A DNA stretch of 64,000 bases from Alteriqipengyuania halimionae (GCF_009827575.1 NZ_WTYR01000001.1:992001-1056000), one strand, 5' to 3'; positions 28,532 to 38,442 are shown, counted from the first letter of the stretch. The notes: generated from the letters alone by a model not told the origin. Numbers and translations: made by a program.

Positions 28532-28537
28532 ATGTGA

Positions 28538-28636
28538 TGTATCGCGCGCCGTAAGGGTGCGGTACGTTTCATCAACGGAATGCCGCCCTTGCGGGTTCCG
28601 TGAAAACAGATTGCTCAAGTTTAGAGGATTTGAATC
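28538..28636 (+). ncRNA. ROSE-like RNA thermometer in the hsp20 5' leader
   Basis: The leader has a stable hairpin (ACGGAA 28575-28580 with TTCCGT 28596-28601, inner CCGC/GCGG). A 3'-terminal hairpin follows, in which TTGCTC (28611-28616) faces GAGGAT (28624-28629), the ribosome-binding site. The pairing includes a G-G mismatch at 28613/28627. This U(U/C)GCU-to-AGGA pairing is the hallmark of ROSE thermometers upstream of small heat-shock genes. Heat would melt it and free the Shine-Dalgarno sequence. The structure was drawn by eye, not folded. Confidence 0.7.
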
Positions 28637-29122
28637 ATGAGCCGTTTCGATTTCACCCCCTATCGTCGCAACACCGTTGGCTTCGACCGCTTGTTCGACG
28701 TGCTCGAAAACGCCGCGCGCCAGAACAGCGGCGACAACTATCCCCCTTTCAATATCGAGCGCCGCGGCGATGACGAATATCGCGTCACGCTGGCTGTGGC
28801 AGGCTTCAAGCCCGCCGATCTCGATATTACCGCCCAACAGAATTTGCTGACCGTCAAGGGCACCCGCCCCGATGGAGAGCAGGAAGGCGACTTCCTGCAT
28901 GTCGGTATTGCACAGCGCGGTTTCGAACGTCGGTTCGAACTCGCAGATTTCGTGCGGGTCGACGACGCCAAGCTCGAAGACGGACTGCTGGTGATCGACC
29001 TTCTGCGCGAAGTCCCCGAAGCGATGAAGCCGAAGAAGATCGCGATTGGTGGAAGCGCCGAAAAGCCGAAGACGATCGAAGCCGACACAAAGGCTTACAA
29101 CGACGATCAGGCGGCCGCCTGA
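28637..29122 (+). CDS. ibpA: Small heat-shock protein Hsp20/IbpA
   Basis: The 161-residue alpha-crystallin-domain chaperone has the N-terminal FDFTPYRRNTVGFDRLFD. The core domain is at residues 35-140 (YPPFNIERRGDDEYRVTLAVAGF, LTVKGTR) and ends with GLLVIDLLREVPEAMKPKKI. A C-terminal extension follows. Such proteins hold unfolding proteins for refolding by DnaK/ClpB. Expression appears doubly heat-controlled, by an RpoH-type promoter and a ROSE-like leader. The ribosome-binding site GAGGA is at 28624-28628. Confidence 0.96.
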   Translation: MSRFDFTPYRRNTVGFDRLFDVLENAARQNSGDNYPPFNIERRGDDEYRVTLAVAGFKPADLDITAQQNLLTVKGTRPDGEQEGDFLHVGIAQRGFERRFELADFVRVDDAKLEDGLLVIDLLREVPEAMKPKKIAIGGSAEKPKTIEADTKAYNDDQAAA

Positions 29123-29158
29123 CCGCGTAGTCGATTTCCGTCTGTTTAGGGAAAAGTC

Positions 29159-29189
29159 GAGGGGGCGAACCGGGTGAGTTCGCCCCCTC
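29159..29189 (+). terminator. Strong hairpin terminator after hsp20
   Basis: GAGGGGGCGAAC (29159-29170) and GTTCGCCCCCTC (29178-29189) form a perfect 12-bp stem with a 7-nt loop, 37 bp after the hsp20 stop. No T-run follows. The 207 bp between it and the pyrG stop contain no supported gene; see the note on a possible SRAP-like start. Confidence 0.75.
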
Positions 29190-29396
29190 ACGACGTTTGC
29201 ACGCCGTCTTGTTCGCGGATGACCGTCCGGGTCGCAGAAGACGATCGCCTGCCGAACAAGCTCGTTGCTAGGCGACTCCAGTTACGTCCTCGCCCGTGCG
29301 TTCCAATGTGCAACCTATATCAAATGATGGAGCCAATCCAAGACCGGATGCCAGATTTTTATGACAGTGTCCGATTCTGGTTAACAATCTCGGAAG

Positions 29397-31034
29397 CTAG
29401 ACAAGGCGCGATTGCTCTACGGCGGCGCCGATAAAGTCAGCGAACAGGGGATGAGGATCGAACGGCTTGCTCTTCAGTTCAGGGTGATATTGCACACCGA
29501 CGAAGAACGGATGGTCGGGCCGCTCCACCACTTCGGGAAGCAGGCCATCGGGCGACATGCCGCTGAAAACCAGACCGCCTGCTTCCAACCCTTCGCGATA
29601 TGCGCTGTTCACTTCGTAACGATGGCGATGACGTTCGGAGATATCCTGCGCGCCGTAAACGCTTGCAACACGGCTGTTTTTTGCAAGCTTCGCCGGATAG
29701 GCCCCGAGCCGCATCGTGCCGCCCAAATCGCCGTCGGCAGCGCGTTGCTGAAGACCTTCCTTGCCCATCCATTCGGTGATGATCCCTACCACCGGCTCGC
29801 TGGTTTCGCCGAATTCGGTGGAACTCGCTGCGTCCACTCCGGCCGTGTTCCGTGCGCCTTCGATGCATGCCATCTGCATGCCGAGACAGATGCCGAAGAA
29901 CGGAACCTTGCGCTCGCGCGCGAAGCGGACTGAAGCGATCTTGCCTTCCGAACCGCGTTCTCCGAACCCGCCCGGCACGAGAATCCCGTGCAATGGTTCG
30001 AGCGCCGCAGCGATCTCCGAATCGTCCTCGTTCTCGAACACTTCGGCATCGATCCAGCGGATGTTGGTTTTCACCCGATGAGCCATGCCACCATGGATCA
30101 GCGCTTCGTTGAGCGATTTATACGCGTCCTGAAGGCCGACATACTTGCCGATTACCCCGATCGTCACTTCGCCTTCGGGATTGAAGTAGCGGTCGGTGAC
30201 GTCTTCCCAGCGCGTCAGATCAGGATCCGGGGCATCGGTGATGCCGAATCCGCGAAGCACTTCGGCGTCCAAACCTTCGCGATGATATTGCAGCGGCACC
30301 GAATAGATCGAGGGCGCGTCGAGCGCCTGGATCACGGCTTCGGTGCGCACATTGCAGAATTGCGCGATCTTGCGCCGCTCGGTTTCGGGCAGCGGGTGTT
30401 CGGTCCGGCACAGCAACAGGTCCGGCTTGATACCTAGCGAGGCAAGTTCACGCACCGAATGCTGGGTCGGCTTGGTCTTGAGCTCGCCCGCAGCGGCGAT
30501 GAACGGAACCAGCGTGACGTGAACCGACAGCGATTGCTGGGGCTCGAGTTCATTCCTGAGCTGACGAATCGCTTCCATGAACGGCAGAGATTCAATGTCG
30601 CCGACGGTACCGCCGATCTCGCACAGGATGAAATCGAGGTCGTCCTGGTCGGCCAGGGCGAACTCCTTGATTGCGTCGGTCACGTGCGGAATCACCTGCA
30701 CGGTCGCGCCGAGATAATCGCCGCGCCGTTCGCGCGCGATGATCTGCTGGTAGATGCGGCCGGAGGTGATGTTGTCGCTCTGCCGCGCGGAAACGCCGGT
30801 GAAGCGTTCGTAGTGGCCCAGGTCGAGATCGGTCTCTGCCCCGTCGTCAGTCACGTAGACTTCGCCGTGCTGGTAAGGACTCATCGTCCCCGGATCGACG
30901 TTCAGATAGGGGTCGAACTTACGAATGCGGACTTTGTAGCCACGCGCTTGAAGCAGGGCACCGAGCGATGCCGCCATGAGACCTTTGCCAAGCGAGGAGA
31001 CCACGCCGCCGGTGATGAAAATGTACCGCGCCAT
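29397..31034 (-). CDS. pyrG: CTP synthase
   Basis: The 545-residue enzyme aminates UTP to CTP with glutamine. The N-terminal synthetase domain begins with the typical [16 protein letters not shown]-loop and contains [19 protein letters not shown]. The C-terminal class-I glutamine amidotransferase domain has its nucleophile Cys in [13 protein letters not shown] near residue 380 and the His-Glu pair in [10 protein letters not shown]. Length is standard. It is last in the leftward tpiA-secG-pyrG set. Confidence 0.98.
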   Translation of the reverse strand: MARYIFITGGVVSSLGKGLMAASLGALLQARGYKVRIRKFDPYLNVDPGTMSPYQHGEVYVTDDGAETDLDLGHYERFTGVSARQSDNITSGRIYQQIIARERRGDYLGATVQVIPHVTDAIKEFALADQDDLDFILCEIGGTVGDIESLPFMEAIRQLRNELEPQQSLSVHVTLVPFIAAAGELKTKPTQHSVRELASLGIKPDLLLCRTEHPLPETERRKIAQFCNVRTEAVIQALDAPSIYSVPLQYHREGLDAEVLRGFGITDAPDPDLTRWEDVTDRYFNPEGEVTIGVIGKYVGLQDAYKSLNEALIHGGMAHRVKTNIRWIDAEVFENEDDSEIAAALEPLHGILVPGGFGERGSEGKIASVRFARERKVPFFGICLGMQMACIEGARNTAGVDAASSTEFGETSEPVVGIITEWMGKEGLQQRAADGDLGGTMRLGAYPAKLAKNSRVASVYGAQDISERHRHRYEVNSAYREGLEAGGLVFSGMSPDGLLPEVVERPDHPFFVGVQYHPELKSKPFDPHPLFADFIGAAVEQSRLV

Positions 31035-31141
31035 GGGAGACGAGCCTTAGGGATACCCCGCAGGGATGCGCAAGCACCAATCGGTGCAATCCACAAATCC
31101 GCTGCCAAAATCAGATGGCAGCGGTTCGATAAGCCGTGCTG

Positions 31142-31504
31142 TTATTCCTGCGCGGCACCGGCGAGCGGATCGCCATCCGCCGGGGCAGCTGCAGGGGCCG
31201 GCGCCGATGCGGGTGCCGAAGAATCGGCAGTCGGTACCGAGCGATCGAGCGACGTATCGATCGTGCGTGCACCGGTCGTTTCGACCGCGATAGCCGCCAG
31301 TGCGATCGAGAGAATCACGAACAGGGTCGCGAGAACGCTCGTTGCGCGTGTCAGGAAATCGGCTGCACCGCGTGCGCTCATCAGTCCGCCCGGGCTACCA
31401 CCAATGCCGAGCCCACCACCTTCGGAGCGCTGCATGAGCACCACGCCCACAAGCCCTGCGGCAACGATCGCCTGGATGACGGTAAGGAAAATGAAAAGCG
31501 ACAT
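31142..31504 (-). CDS. secG: Preprotein translocase subunit SecG
   Basis: The 120-residue protein has two membrane helices (residues 3-22 and 52-74) separated by the conserved cytoplasmic loop VLMQRSEGGGLGIGG. An Ala/Pro-rich C-terminal tail is typical of alphaproteobacterial SecG. It assists SecYE in protein export. It lies between tpiA and pyrG on the same strand, a conserved order in alphaproteobacteria. Confidence 0.95.
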   Translation of the reverse strand: MSLFIFLTVIQAIVAAGLVGVVLMQRSEGGGLGIGGSPGGLMSARGAADFLTRATSVLATLFVILSIALAAIAVETTGARTIDTSLDRSVPTADSSAPASAPAPAAAPADGDPLAGAAQE

Positions 31505-31570
31505 GGGTATCCCGATCGAATAAAGTGTGCGCGCTAGTTAGGCGCGAGTGCGTTTCTGTTCAAGCAGCGC

Positions 31571-32347
31571 TCAGTCGCGGGCGTCGTCGGCCGCGGCGAT
31601 GATGATTGCGCCGAAGCTCTCATTGGTCAGGCTTGCACCGCCGACGAGAGCGCCGCCGACTTCGTCGCAAGAGAGGATTTCGAGTGCATTGTCGGCCTTG
31701 ACCGAGCCGCCGTAAAGAATGCGGACCTCGTTGCCGTTCTCGCCGAAAGTGTCGACGAGCTTGGCCCGGATCGATGCGTGCATCGCCTTGATCTCATCGA
31801 GAGAGGGAACGCGTCCGGTCCCGATTGCCCAGATCGGCTCGTAAGCGATCGCGAGGCGCGCGGACACGCTTTCGCCTTCTTCTTCGACCGCGATTTCCGG
31901 AAGGCAGGACGTCAACTGCCCCGACACGGTGGATTCGGCCTCGCCCGAATCGCGCTGCTCCTCGGTTTCACCGACACACAGGATTACGCTGAGGCCGGCA
32001 CCGAGTGCAGCCTCGCACTTCGCCTTCACCTGCGGATTGGTTTCGCCGTGATACTGCCGCCGCTCGCTGTGGCCCAGGATCGCGAAGCTTGCGCCCGCAT
32101 CCTTGAGCATCGCAGCGGAGATATCGCCCGTATAGGCGCCGTCGGTTTCGGAGTGACAATCCTGCCCGCCGACATCGATCGAGTCGACGGCGTCACGCAT
32201 GGCATGAATCAGGGTGTGCGGCGGGGCGATCCCGACCCGCACCTGCGGCCATTTGGAAGCCACGCGATCGATCGCACGGGCTTCCGCCAGCGAATTGCGC
32301 GTGCCGTTCATTTTCCAATTGCCGACGATATAAGGGCGATGGCCCAT
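31571..32347 (-). CDS. tpiA: Triosephosphate isomerase
   Basis: The 258-residue glycolytic enzyme interconverts DHAP and glyceraldehyde-3-phosphate. Catalytic residues are Lys in GNWKMNG near residue 13, His in ILGHSERR near residue 95 and Glu in AYEPIWAIGTG near residue 170. The phosphate loop is LYGGSVKADNA, followed by GALVGGASL. It is the first gene of the leftward set and is divergent from ppiD, with 220 bp between starts. Confidence 0.98.
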   Translation of the reverse strand: MGHRPYIVGNWKMNGTRNSLAEARAIDRVASKWPQVRVGIAPPHTLIHAMRDAVDSIDVGGQDCHSETDGAYTGDISAAMLKDAGASFAILGHSERRQYHGETNPQVKAKCEAALGAGLSVILCVGETEEQRDSGEAESTVSGQLTSCLPEIAVEEEGESVSARLAIAYEPIWAIGTGRVPSLDEIKAMHASIRAKLVDTFGENGNEVRILYGGSVKADNALEILSCDEVGGALVGGASLTNESFGAIIIAAADDARD

Positions 32348-32567
32348 TGCATTTCCTCGAATTCAAACGACCCGCTGCGACCCATCCGCGCGGGGAAACC
32401 GGGCTGCTAGGTTCCTCGGTCCTACTTGTCAAAACCCGAGTCGCGCAATTGCGGGATATGAACGATCGATGGTTGCCGACGGGCCACAGCGTCTTTACAT
32501 CGCCGATCCACGAGCGCGCATCCGCGCGGCCACCACGCATTCATCCTGACCGGGTCATCGCACCACC

Positions 32568-34502
32568 ATGATCACTTTATTCCGCTCATTCTTCCAGTCG
32601 AAGCTCGGTATCGGCATCACCCTGGCCTTCCTCGGACTGATCGCGTTGGCTTTCGCCAGCAGCGATGTGGCGAACACCGGTACTTTCGGCGGCGTTGCCG
32701 GCGGCGAGACGGTGGCCGAAGTGGGCGGCACGTCGATCGATACCGCCGAACTGCGAAGCACGGTCGAAACCGCTTATAATAACGAGCGCAGCCAGAACCC
32801 CGACCTCACCATGACGCAGTTCATCGAGGAAGGCGGGCTCGAACGCGTGCTCGACGTCCTGATCCAGGGTGCGGCGCTGGTCGAATACGGCGAAAAGCAC
32901 GGAATCGTCATCAGCAAGCGATTGATCGACAGCGAGATCGCTAGCGATTCCAATTTCGCCGGGCTCGACGGCAATTTCAGCGAGGCCGCCTATGCCTCGG
33001 CTCTGCGGCAGATCGGCCTGTCGGATTCGATGTACCGCGCGCGCCTTCGTCAGTCGCTTGTCGCAAATCAGTTGCTCGCCCCTGCTTTCATCGGCTCGGC
33101 CTTCTCCGAAAATATGGCCGTGCGGTATGCAGGCGCGCTGCGGGAAACGCGCAAGGGTAAGGTCGTAAGCCTGCCCTCGGCCCTGTTCGCGCCAGACAAG
33201 GATCCGACCAAGAAACAACTCGACGAGTTCTACGCCAGCAATCGCGATCGCTTCACGATTCCCGAGCGGCGGGTGATCCGCTATGTCGAATTCGATGCGT
33301 CGTCGCTCAAGGACATCCCCGCACCGACTGCTGCGGAAATCCGCGCTCGCTACGAGCGCGATGCCGATCAGTATCGTGCTTCGGAAAGCCGTTCGCTGAC
33401 GCAATTGATCGCTCCGACCGAACAGGGTGCCAAAGCGATCCTCGCCAAGGTGCGTAACGGTCAGTCGCTTGCCGCGGCCGCCGAAGGCACCGGCCTCAGC
33501 CCGTCCGACCTCGAAACCGAACGCGCGGATTATGCCGAAGCCTCGAACGCCGCCGTCGCCAAGGCGGCTTTCGAAGCCGCCAGGGGCAAGACCGTCGGCC
33601 CGCTCCGCAGCCCGCTTGGCTGGCATATCGTGACTGTCGACGCCATCAACAGCACGCCCGCGCGGTCGTTGGCCGATGTGCGCGATGAAATCGTCGCGAC
33701 GCTTGCCGAAGAAAAGAAGCGTGAAGCCGTCAACCAGTTCGCCGAAGATGTCGAAGACGGGTTTGCCAGCGGTTCGACGCTAGCAGAGGTTGCGAGCGAG
33801 CTGGGCGCCGAAGTGAAGCGCACCGGCCCGGCCCTGTCCGACGGTCGGATTTACAACACGCCGGACAGCGTACCCGAAATCCTGAACCCCGTGCTGAGCA
33901 CGGTGGCGGTCATGGAAGAAGATAGCGATCCGATTCTTGCCGAGGTCGTCCCCGGCGAGAAATTCCTGATCTTCGATGTGGCCGAGTTTACCAGTGCCGC
34001 CCCTCCCCCGATTGCCGATGTGAAGGAGCAGGTCACTGCTGCATGGCGGCTTGAGCGCGGTTCGGTGGCGGCGAAGGCAGCCGCGGACAAGATTATGAAG
34101 GCCGTTCGCGGCGGCAAGGATCTCGATGCCGCGCTACGCTCTCTCGAAAAGAAGCTACCGCCGATCGAAATGGTCGATATTCCGCGCAGTGCGCTGACCG
34201 CAAACAGCGAGCGCGTGCCGCCGCCGATCGCCCTCATGTTTGTCATGGCCAAGGACACGATCAAGAAGCTTGCCGCGCCTCTCAATGTCGGTTGGTTCGT
34301 CGTCCAGCTCGACGACATCGTTCCCGCCGATACCAAACGCGACGATCCCGAAGTCGCCACGTTCCGCACGAACCTGGGCCGCGGCGCCGGCCAGGAATAT
34401 GCCGAGCAAATCGACAACGCGATCGAGGCCGAGATCGGTGTGACGCGCAATGAAAACGCGATCCGTGCCGTGATCGAGCAACTCTCCGGCAGCGGTCGCT
34501 GA
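32568..34502 (+). CDS. ppiD: PpiD/SurA_N-type membrane-anchored peptidyl-prolyl isomerase
   Basis: The 644-residue protein has one N-terminal membrane helix (residues 11-30, LGIGITLAFLGLIALAFASS). A SurA-N-like helical chaperone region follows, then a parvulin domain around residues 265-375 with SRSLTQLI, GPLRSPLGWHIVTVDAI and a further C-terminal helical lobe. PpiD assists outer-membrane and periplasmic protein folding near SecYEG. The gene is followed by trpE after 27 bp, so it probably heads the trp transcription unit. There is no room for a trp leader peptide between them. Confidence 0.92.
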   Translation: MITLFRSFFQSKLGIGITLAFLGLIALAFASSDVANTGTFGGVAGGETVAEVGGTSIDTAELRSTVETAYNNERSQNPDLTMTQFIEEGGLERVLDVLIQGAALVEYGEKHGIVISKRLIDSEIASDSNFAGLDGNFSEAAYASALRQIGLSDSMYRARLRQSLVANQLLAPAFIGSAFSENMAVRYAGALRETRKGKVVSLPSALFAPDKDPTKKQLDEFYASNRDRFTIPERRVIRYVEFDASSLKDIPAPTAAEIRARYERDADQYRASESRSLTQLIAPTEQGAKAILAKVRNGQSLAAAAEGTGLSPSDLETERADYAEASNAAVAKAAFEAARGKTVGPLRSPLGWHIVTVDAINSTPARSLADVRDEIVATLAEEKKREAVNQFAEDVEDGFASGSTLAEVASELGAEVKRTGPALSDGRIYNTPDSVPEILNPVLSTVAVMEEDSDPILAEVVPGEKFLIFDVAEFTSAAPPPIADVKEQVTAAWRLERGSVAAKAAADKIMKAVRGGKDLDAALRSLEKKLPPIEMVDIPRSALTANSERVPPPIALMFVMAKDTIKKLAAPLNVGWFVVQLDDIVPADTKRDDPEVATFRTNLGRGAGQEYAEQIDNAIEAEIGVTRNENAIRAVIEQLSGSGR

Positions 34503-34529
34503 GGGCGGTTGGAAAGCGATGGACCCGCA

Positions 34530-36026
34530 ATGGCCCTTCTTGGTGAAAGCGAGGCGCTTGAAGCGCTAAATCTAGGTGATCCGGCGTTCGTCTGGCGCAC
34601 ACTCGTGGCCGACGAAATTACGCCTGTTGGCGCTGCCGCCCGATTGATTGAGCCCGAACGCGGCGATTTCCTGCTCGAATCGGTCGAAGGCGGAGCACAT
34701 CGCGGCCGCTACAGCCTGCTCGGTCTCGATCCCGATCTTGTGCTGCGCGCCGATGGAACCAGCACTACGATCAATCGCCGGTGGACCGAGGATCGCGACG
34801 CTTTCGAACAGGTCGAGGCCGCGCCGCTCGACGCGCTGCGCGCGCTCCTCGAAGAGATCCGCGCGGATATTCCTTCCGCCCTTCCTCCCGCCATTGCTAC
34901 GCTCGTCGGCTATTTCGCCTATGAGAGCTTCGGTTGGATCGAGCCGGTTCGCAGGCCCGACCGCGATGCGCTGGGAACGCCGGACCTCTTTTTCGTTCGC
35001 CCGCGCTGCCTGCTGGTGTTCGACAATGTCGGCGACACATTGTTCGCGATCGCCCCACTCTATCCGTCGGACACCGATCCCGCCGAGCAGATCGCCGACG
35101 CCGAAGCTCGGCTTGGCAACACGATCGCGGCTCTGGACCGTCCAAGAGCCTGGACCGCCAAGAGGCCCGACGGAGCCATCGCAATCCGCCATTCGATCGA
35201 CCCGGGCGAATACACCGCCCGCGTCGCGCGTGCGAAGGACTACATTTCGGCAGGCGACATTTTCCAGGTCGTGCTGGCGCAGCGTTTCTCGACCGATTTC
35301 ACGCTCGAACCGTTTGCGCTCTATCGCGCGCTGCGCCGGGTGAACCCATCCCCCTTCCTGTTCCATCTCGACCTGCCCGGCTTCGCGCTGGTCGGCTCGA
35401 GCCCCGAAATCCTGGTCCGTTTGCGAGATGGCGAGGTGGCCATCCGCCCCATCGCCGGGACTCGTCCGCGTGGAAAGAGCGAGGCCGAAGACCGCGCGCT
35501 CGAGGCGGAATTGCGCGCCGATCCCAAGGAATGCGCCGAACATCTGATGCTGCTCGACCTCGCACGCAACGATGTCGGCCGGGTGGCGAAGCCGGGCACC
35601 GTCACTGTAACCGAAAGCTATGGTTGCGAGCGCTACAGCCACGTCATGCACCTTGTCAGCCACGTGACGGGCGAACTCGACCTTAGCCGCGCCGATCCAC
35701 TCGATGCGCTGTTTGCGGGCTTTCCCGCCGGTACGGTCAGCGGTGCGCCGAAGATCCGCGCCTGCCAGATCATCACAGAGCTGGAAGACGAACAGCGCGG
35801 GGCATACGCCGGAGCGGTTGGATATTTCGCCCCCGACGGTTCCTTCGACTCCTGCATCACGCTACGCACCGCCATTGTGAAGGATGGACAAATGCATGTG
35901 ACCGCAGGCGCCGGTATCGTCGCCGACAGCGACCCGGCTTCCGAACAACGTGAATGCGAGGCCAAGGCCGGAGCGTTGTTCGCTGCGGCCCGCGAAGCCT
36001 ATCGCGTGGCAGGAGAACCGGAGTGA
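34530..36026 (+). CDS. trpE: Anthranilate synthase component I
   Basis: The 498-residue chorismate-utilising enzyme has the N-terminal tryptophan feedback motif LLES (GDFLLESVEGG near residue 47). It also carries the catalytic-domain motifs PIAGTRPRGK, LLDLARNDVGRV, HVMHLVSHVTGEL, FPAGTVSGAPKIRA and AGAGIVADSDP. I chose the ATG at 34530; a TTG at 34509 in the same frame is possible. It pairs with TrpG, encoded 1.8 kb downstream. The stop overlaps the GTG start of a lipoprotein gene (GTGA). An unusual feature is that trpE and trpG are separated by two unrelated genes. Confidence 0.97.
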   Translation: MALLGESEALEALNLGDPAFVWRTLVADEITPVGAAARLIEPERGDFLLESVEGGAHRGRYSLLGLDPDLVLRADGTSTTINRRWTEDRDAFEQVEAAPLDALRALLEEIRADIPSALPPAIATLVGYFAYESFGWIEPVRRPDRDALGTPDLFFVRPRCLLVFDNVGDTLFAIAPLYPSDTDPAEQIADAEARLGNTIAALDRPRAWTAKRPDGAIAIRHSIDPGEYTARVARAKDYISAGDIFQVVLAQRFSTDFTLEPFALYRALRRVNPSPFLFHLDLPGFALVGSSPEILVRLRDGEVAIRPIAGTRPRGKSEAEDRALEAELRADPKECAEHLMLLDLARNDVGRVAKPGTVTVTESYGCERYSHVMHLVSHVTGELDLSRADPLDALFAGFPAGTVSGAPKIRACQIITELEDEQRGAYAGAVGYFAPDGSFDSCITLRTAIVKDGQMHVTAGAGIVADSDPASEQRECEAKAGALFAAAREAYRVAGEPE

Positions 36027-36859
36027 GGGTCGCGCTTCCGCTCGTCCTCTTGCTCGCTCTCGGAGCGTGCGATCGCCAGCAGCCGGGCGAGCCCGTTAGC
36101 CGTTCAGAGATTGGTGGCAAGGCGCTCGACACCCCCTCGCCGGCGCCCAGCGCAAGCGAGAAGCCTACCCCGCAACGCGCATCAGCGTGCGAGGCTGTCG
36201 AGTTCGAAGGCGTCCAACTCACCCACTGCGTGGCGGATCCGGCAAAGCACCGCATCCGCACGGCTTTGAGCCCCAAGGACGGTGCGCCCTATCGCAGCTT
36301 CGCCGCGCTTGCCAAAGCGCTCGGTAGCGAAACGTCGCGTGTCGCTTTCGCGATGAATGGAGGCATGTTCGACGGTGAAGGAAAGCCGATCGGCTATTAC
36401 GTCCAAAACGGCGAACGCCTGCACGAGCTCAACACGGCCGAAGGCGATGGCAATTTCCACATGCTGCCCAATGGGGTGTTCTTCGGCACCGGTGCCAAGT
36501 GGCGCGTCATGGCGACCCCGCAATTCTACGCGACCGTGGGCGACCGCCCGAAATTCGGCACCCAGTCGGGCCCGATGCTGGTGATCGACGGCAAGCTCCA
36601 CCCTGAAATCCAGGACGATGGCCCTTCGATCCGCATCCGCAATGGCGTGGGCGTCGATGCGAAGGGCCGGGCCCATTTCGTGATCAGCGAGATGCCGCTG
36701 AGCTTCGGCAAGTTTGCGCGCTATTTCCGCGATGAACTCAAGACCCCCAACGCGCTCTATCTCGATGGCAGCGTGTCGGCCCTGTGGGATCCCGCCGCCA
36801 ATCGCCGCGACAGCGGCGCATCGATAGGGCCGATCCTGCTGGTCGAGGACAAGGAATGA
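36023..36859 (+). CDS. Lipoprotein of the phosphodiester glycosidase (NAGPA/DUF2233) family
   Basis: The 278-residue protein starts at the GTG that overlaps trpE. Its N-terminus is a lipoprotein signal (LPLVLLLALGAC, lipobox Cys at residue 14), followed by a Pro/Ser/Ala linker. The remaining 220 residues match the phosphodiester N-acetylglucosaminidase-like family: VAFAMNGGMFDGEGKPIGYYV, GVFFGTG, TQSGPMLVIDGK, RIRNGVGVD, ALYLDGSVSALW. Such proteins act on glycan-phosphodiesters in some hosts, but the bacterial substrate is unknown. The ATGA overlap with the next gene ties it into the trp operon. Confidence 0.85.
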   Translation: MRVALPLVLLLALGACDRQQPGEPVSRSEIGGKALDTPSPAPSASEKPTPQRASACEAVEFEGVQLTHCVADPAKHRIRTALSPKDGAPYRSFAALAKALGSETSRVAFAMNGGMFDGEGKPIGYYVQNGERLHELNTAEGDGNFHMLPNGVFFGTGAKWRVMATPQFYATVGDRPKFGTQSGPMLVIDGKLHPEIQDDGPSIRIRNGVGVDAKGRAHFVISEMPLSFGKFARYFRDELKTPNALYLDGSVSALWDPAANRRDSGASIGPILLVEDKE

Positions 36860-37824
36860 CGATGGACTACGAACGCACACTCTATCCCGAAATCGAACCA
36901 TACGAGACCGGCATGCTCGATGTCGGCGAAGGCCATTCGCTCTATTACGAGCGGGTCGGCACGCCAGGCGCGAAGCCTGCGGTGTTCCTCCACGGCGGCC
37001 CGGGCGGCGGCATGGCGCCCGCACACCGGCGCCAGTGGAATCCCGAGAAATACGACGTGCTTTTGTTCGACCAGCGCGGCTGCGGCAAGTCGCTGCCCTT
37101 CGCCGAGATCGAGAACAACGACACCTGGCGCATCGTCGAGGATATCGAGCGCTTGCGCAAAATGTGCGGGCACGAGAAATGGCAGGTCTTCGGCGGCAGC
37201 TGGGGCGCGACGCTCTCGCTCGCCTACGCGCAGGCCTATCCCGAACGCACCAGCGAGATCGTGCTGCGCGGCGTGTTCCTCGGTCGCCAGAGGGAGAAGG
37301 ACTGGCTCTACTCCTACGGTGCGAGCGAGATCATGGCCGAACAGTGGGACAAATTCACCGGCCTGATTCCCGAGGACGAGCGCGACAACCTGGTGAAAGC
37401 CTACCACTCGCGCCTGACCAGCGACGACGAGGCCACCCGCCTTGCCGCGGCGAAGGAATGGTCGCTGTGGGAAGGCAATGTCGCGACCTTGCTCCCCAAT
37501 GACGAATTGCTCGACAGCTTCGCCGACCCGTCCAAAGCCGTCCCCTTCGCCCGCATCTGCGCGCGATTCTTCCTCGAAAATTTCTTCCTCGACGAAGGTC
37601 AGTTGCTCACGAATGCGGACAAGTTGAAGGGCATCCCGGGCATCATCGTCCAGGGCCGCCACGATATTTGCACGCCGCCCGTGTCCGCATGGGAACTTAA
37701 AAAAGCATGGCCCGAAGTCGATCTGCGCATCGTCCACGACGCCGGTCACAGCGCGGGCGAGCCCGGCATTATAGACGGACTCGTGCGGGCGACCGACGAG
37801 CTGGCCGAGCGCTATCCTGCGTAA
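36856..37824 (+). CDS. pip: Proline iminopeptidase
   Basis: The 322-residue alpha/beta-hydrolase removes N-terminal proline from peptides. Family motifs: HGGPGGGMAPAHRRQWNP near residue 48, LFDQRGCGKS, and the nucleophile elbow GGSWGATLSLAYAQAYP with Ser near residue 113. The late Asp is in QGRHDICTPP and the His in HDAGHSAGEPG. An ATG at 36862 is an alternative start. It overlaps the lipoprotein gene upstream (ATGA) and is 6 bp from trpG. A peptidase is not an expected member of a trp operon. Confidence 0.95.
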   Translation: MTMDYERTLYPEIEPYETGMLDVGEGHSLYYERVGTPGAKPAVFLHGGPGGGMAPAHRRQWNPEKYDVLLFDQRGCGKSLPFAEIENNDTWRIVEDIERLRKMCGHEKWQVFGGSWGATLSLAYAQAYPERTSEIVLRGVFLGRQREKDWLYSYGASEIMAEQWDKFTGLIPEDERDNLVKAYHSRLTSDDEATRLAAAKEWSLWEGNVATLLPNDELLDSFADPSKAVPFARICARFFLENFFLDEGQLLTNADKLKGIPGIIVQGRHDICTPPVSAWELKKAWPEVDLRIVHDAGHSAGEPGIIDGLVRATDELAERYPA

Positions 37825-37830
37825 CCCTTC

Positions 37831-38442
37831 ATGATCCTCGTCATCGACAATTACGACAGCTTCACCTGGAACCTGGTCCATTACGTGATGGAACTCGGTG
37901 CCCCGGTCGAGGTGCGCCGCAACGATGCAATTTCGGTCGAGCAAGCGATGGCGATGGGCGCGAGCGGCATCCTTCTGTCACCTGGCCCGTGTACGCCCAA
38001 CGAGGCGGGGATCACCATCGATGTCGTCGCCGCCTGTGCCGCCGCGAAGATGCCATTGCTGGGCGTGTGCCTCGGCCATCAGGCGATCGGGCAGCATTTC
38101 GGTGGGCGGGTCACGCGTGGGGGGCTGATGCATGGCAAGACCTCGCCCGTCGATCATGACGGCAGCGGGGTTTTTAAAGGGCTACCCTCGCCGTTCCTCG
38201 CGACGCGGTATCACTCGCTCGTGGTCGAAGATGTGCCCGATTGCCTGCTGGTCAACGCGACCAGCGAGACGCCCGATAGTTCGGGGAGTCTCGACGGCAC
38301 CAGCGTGATGGGCTTCCGCCATGCCGAGCTGCCGATCCACGGCGTCCAGTTCCACCCTGAAAGCATCGCCACCGAACACGGCCACGCGTTGCTTGCAAAT
38401 TTCGTCGCGCTGTGCGGCATCGAAACGAAGGTCCCGGCATGA
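37831..38442 (+). CDS. trpG: Anthranilate synthase component II (glutamine amidotransferase)
   Basis: The 203-residue class-I amidotransferase supplies ammonia to TrpE. Motifs are [15 protein letters not shown] at the start, [11 protein letters not shown], the nucleophile Cys in [12 protein letters not shown] near residue 79, HGKTSPV and the catalytic [10 protein letters not shown]. It could also serve a PabB protein. The stop overlaps trpD (ATGA). Confidence 0.97.
   Translation: MILVIDNYDSFTWNLVHYVMELGAPVEVRRNDAISVEQAMAMGASGILLSPGPCTPNEAGITIDVVAACAAAKMPLLGVCLGHQAIGQHFGGRVTRGGLMHGKTSPVDHDGSGVFKGLPSPFLATRYHSLVVEDVPDCLLVNATSETPDSSGSLDGTSVMGFRHAELPIHGVQFHPESIATEHGHALLANFVALCGIETKVPA

Noticed and set aside
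34503-34529. trp leader peptide or attenuator before trpE
   Set aside because: Only 27 bp separate ppiD and trpE, with no Trp-rich ORF or alternative hairpins.
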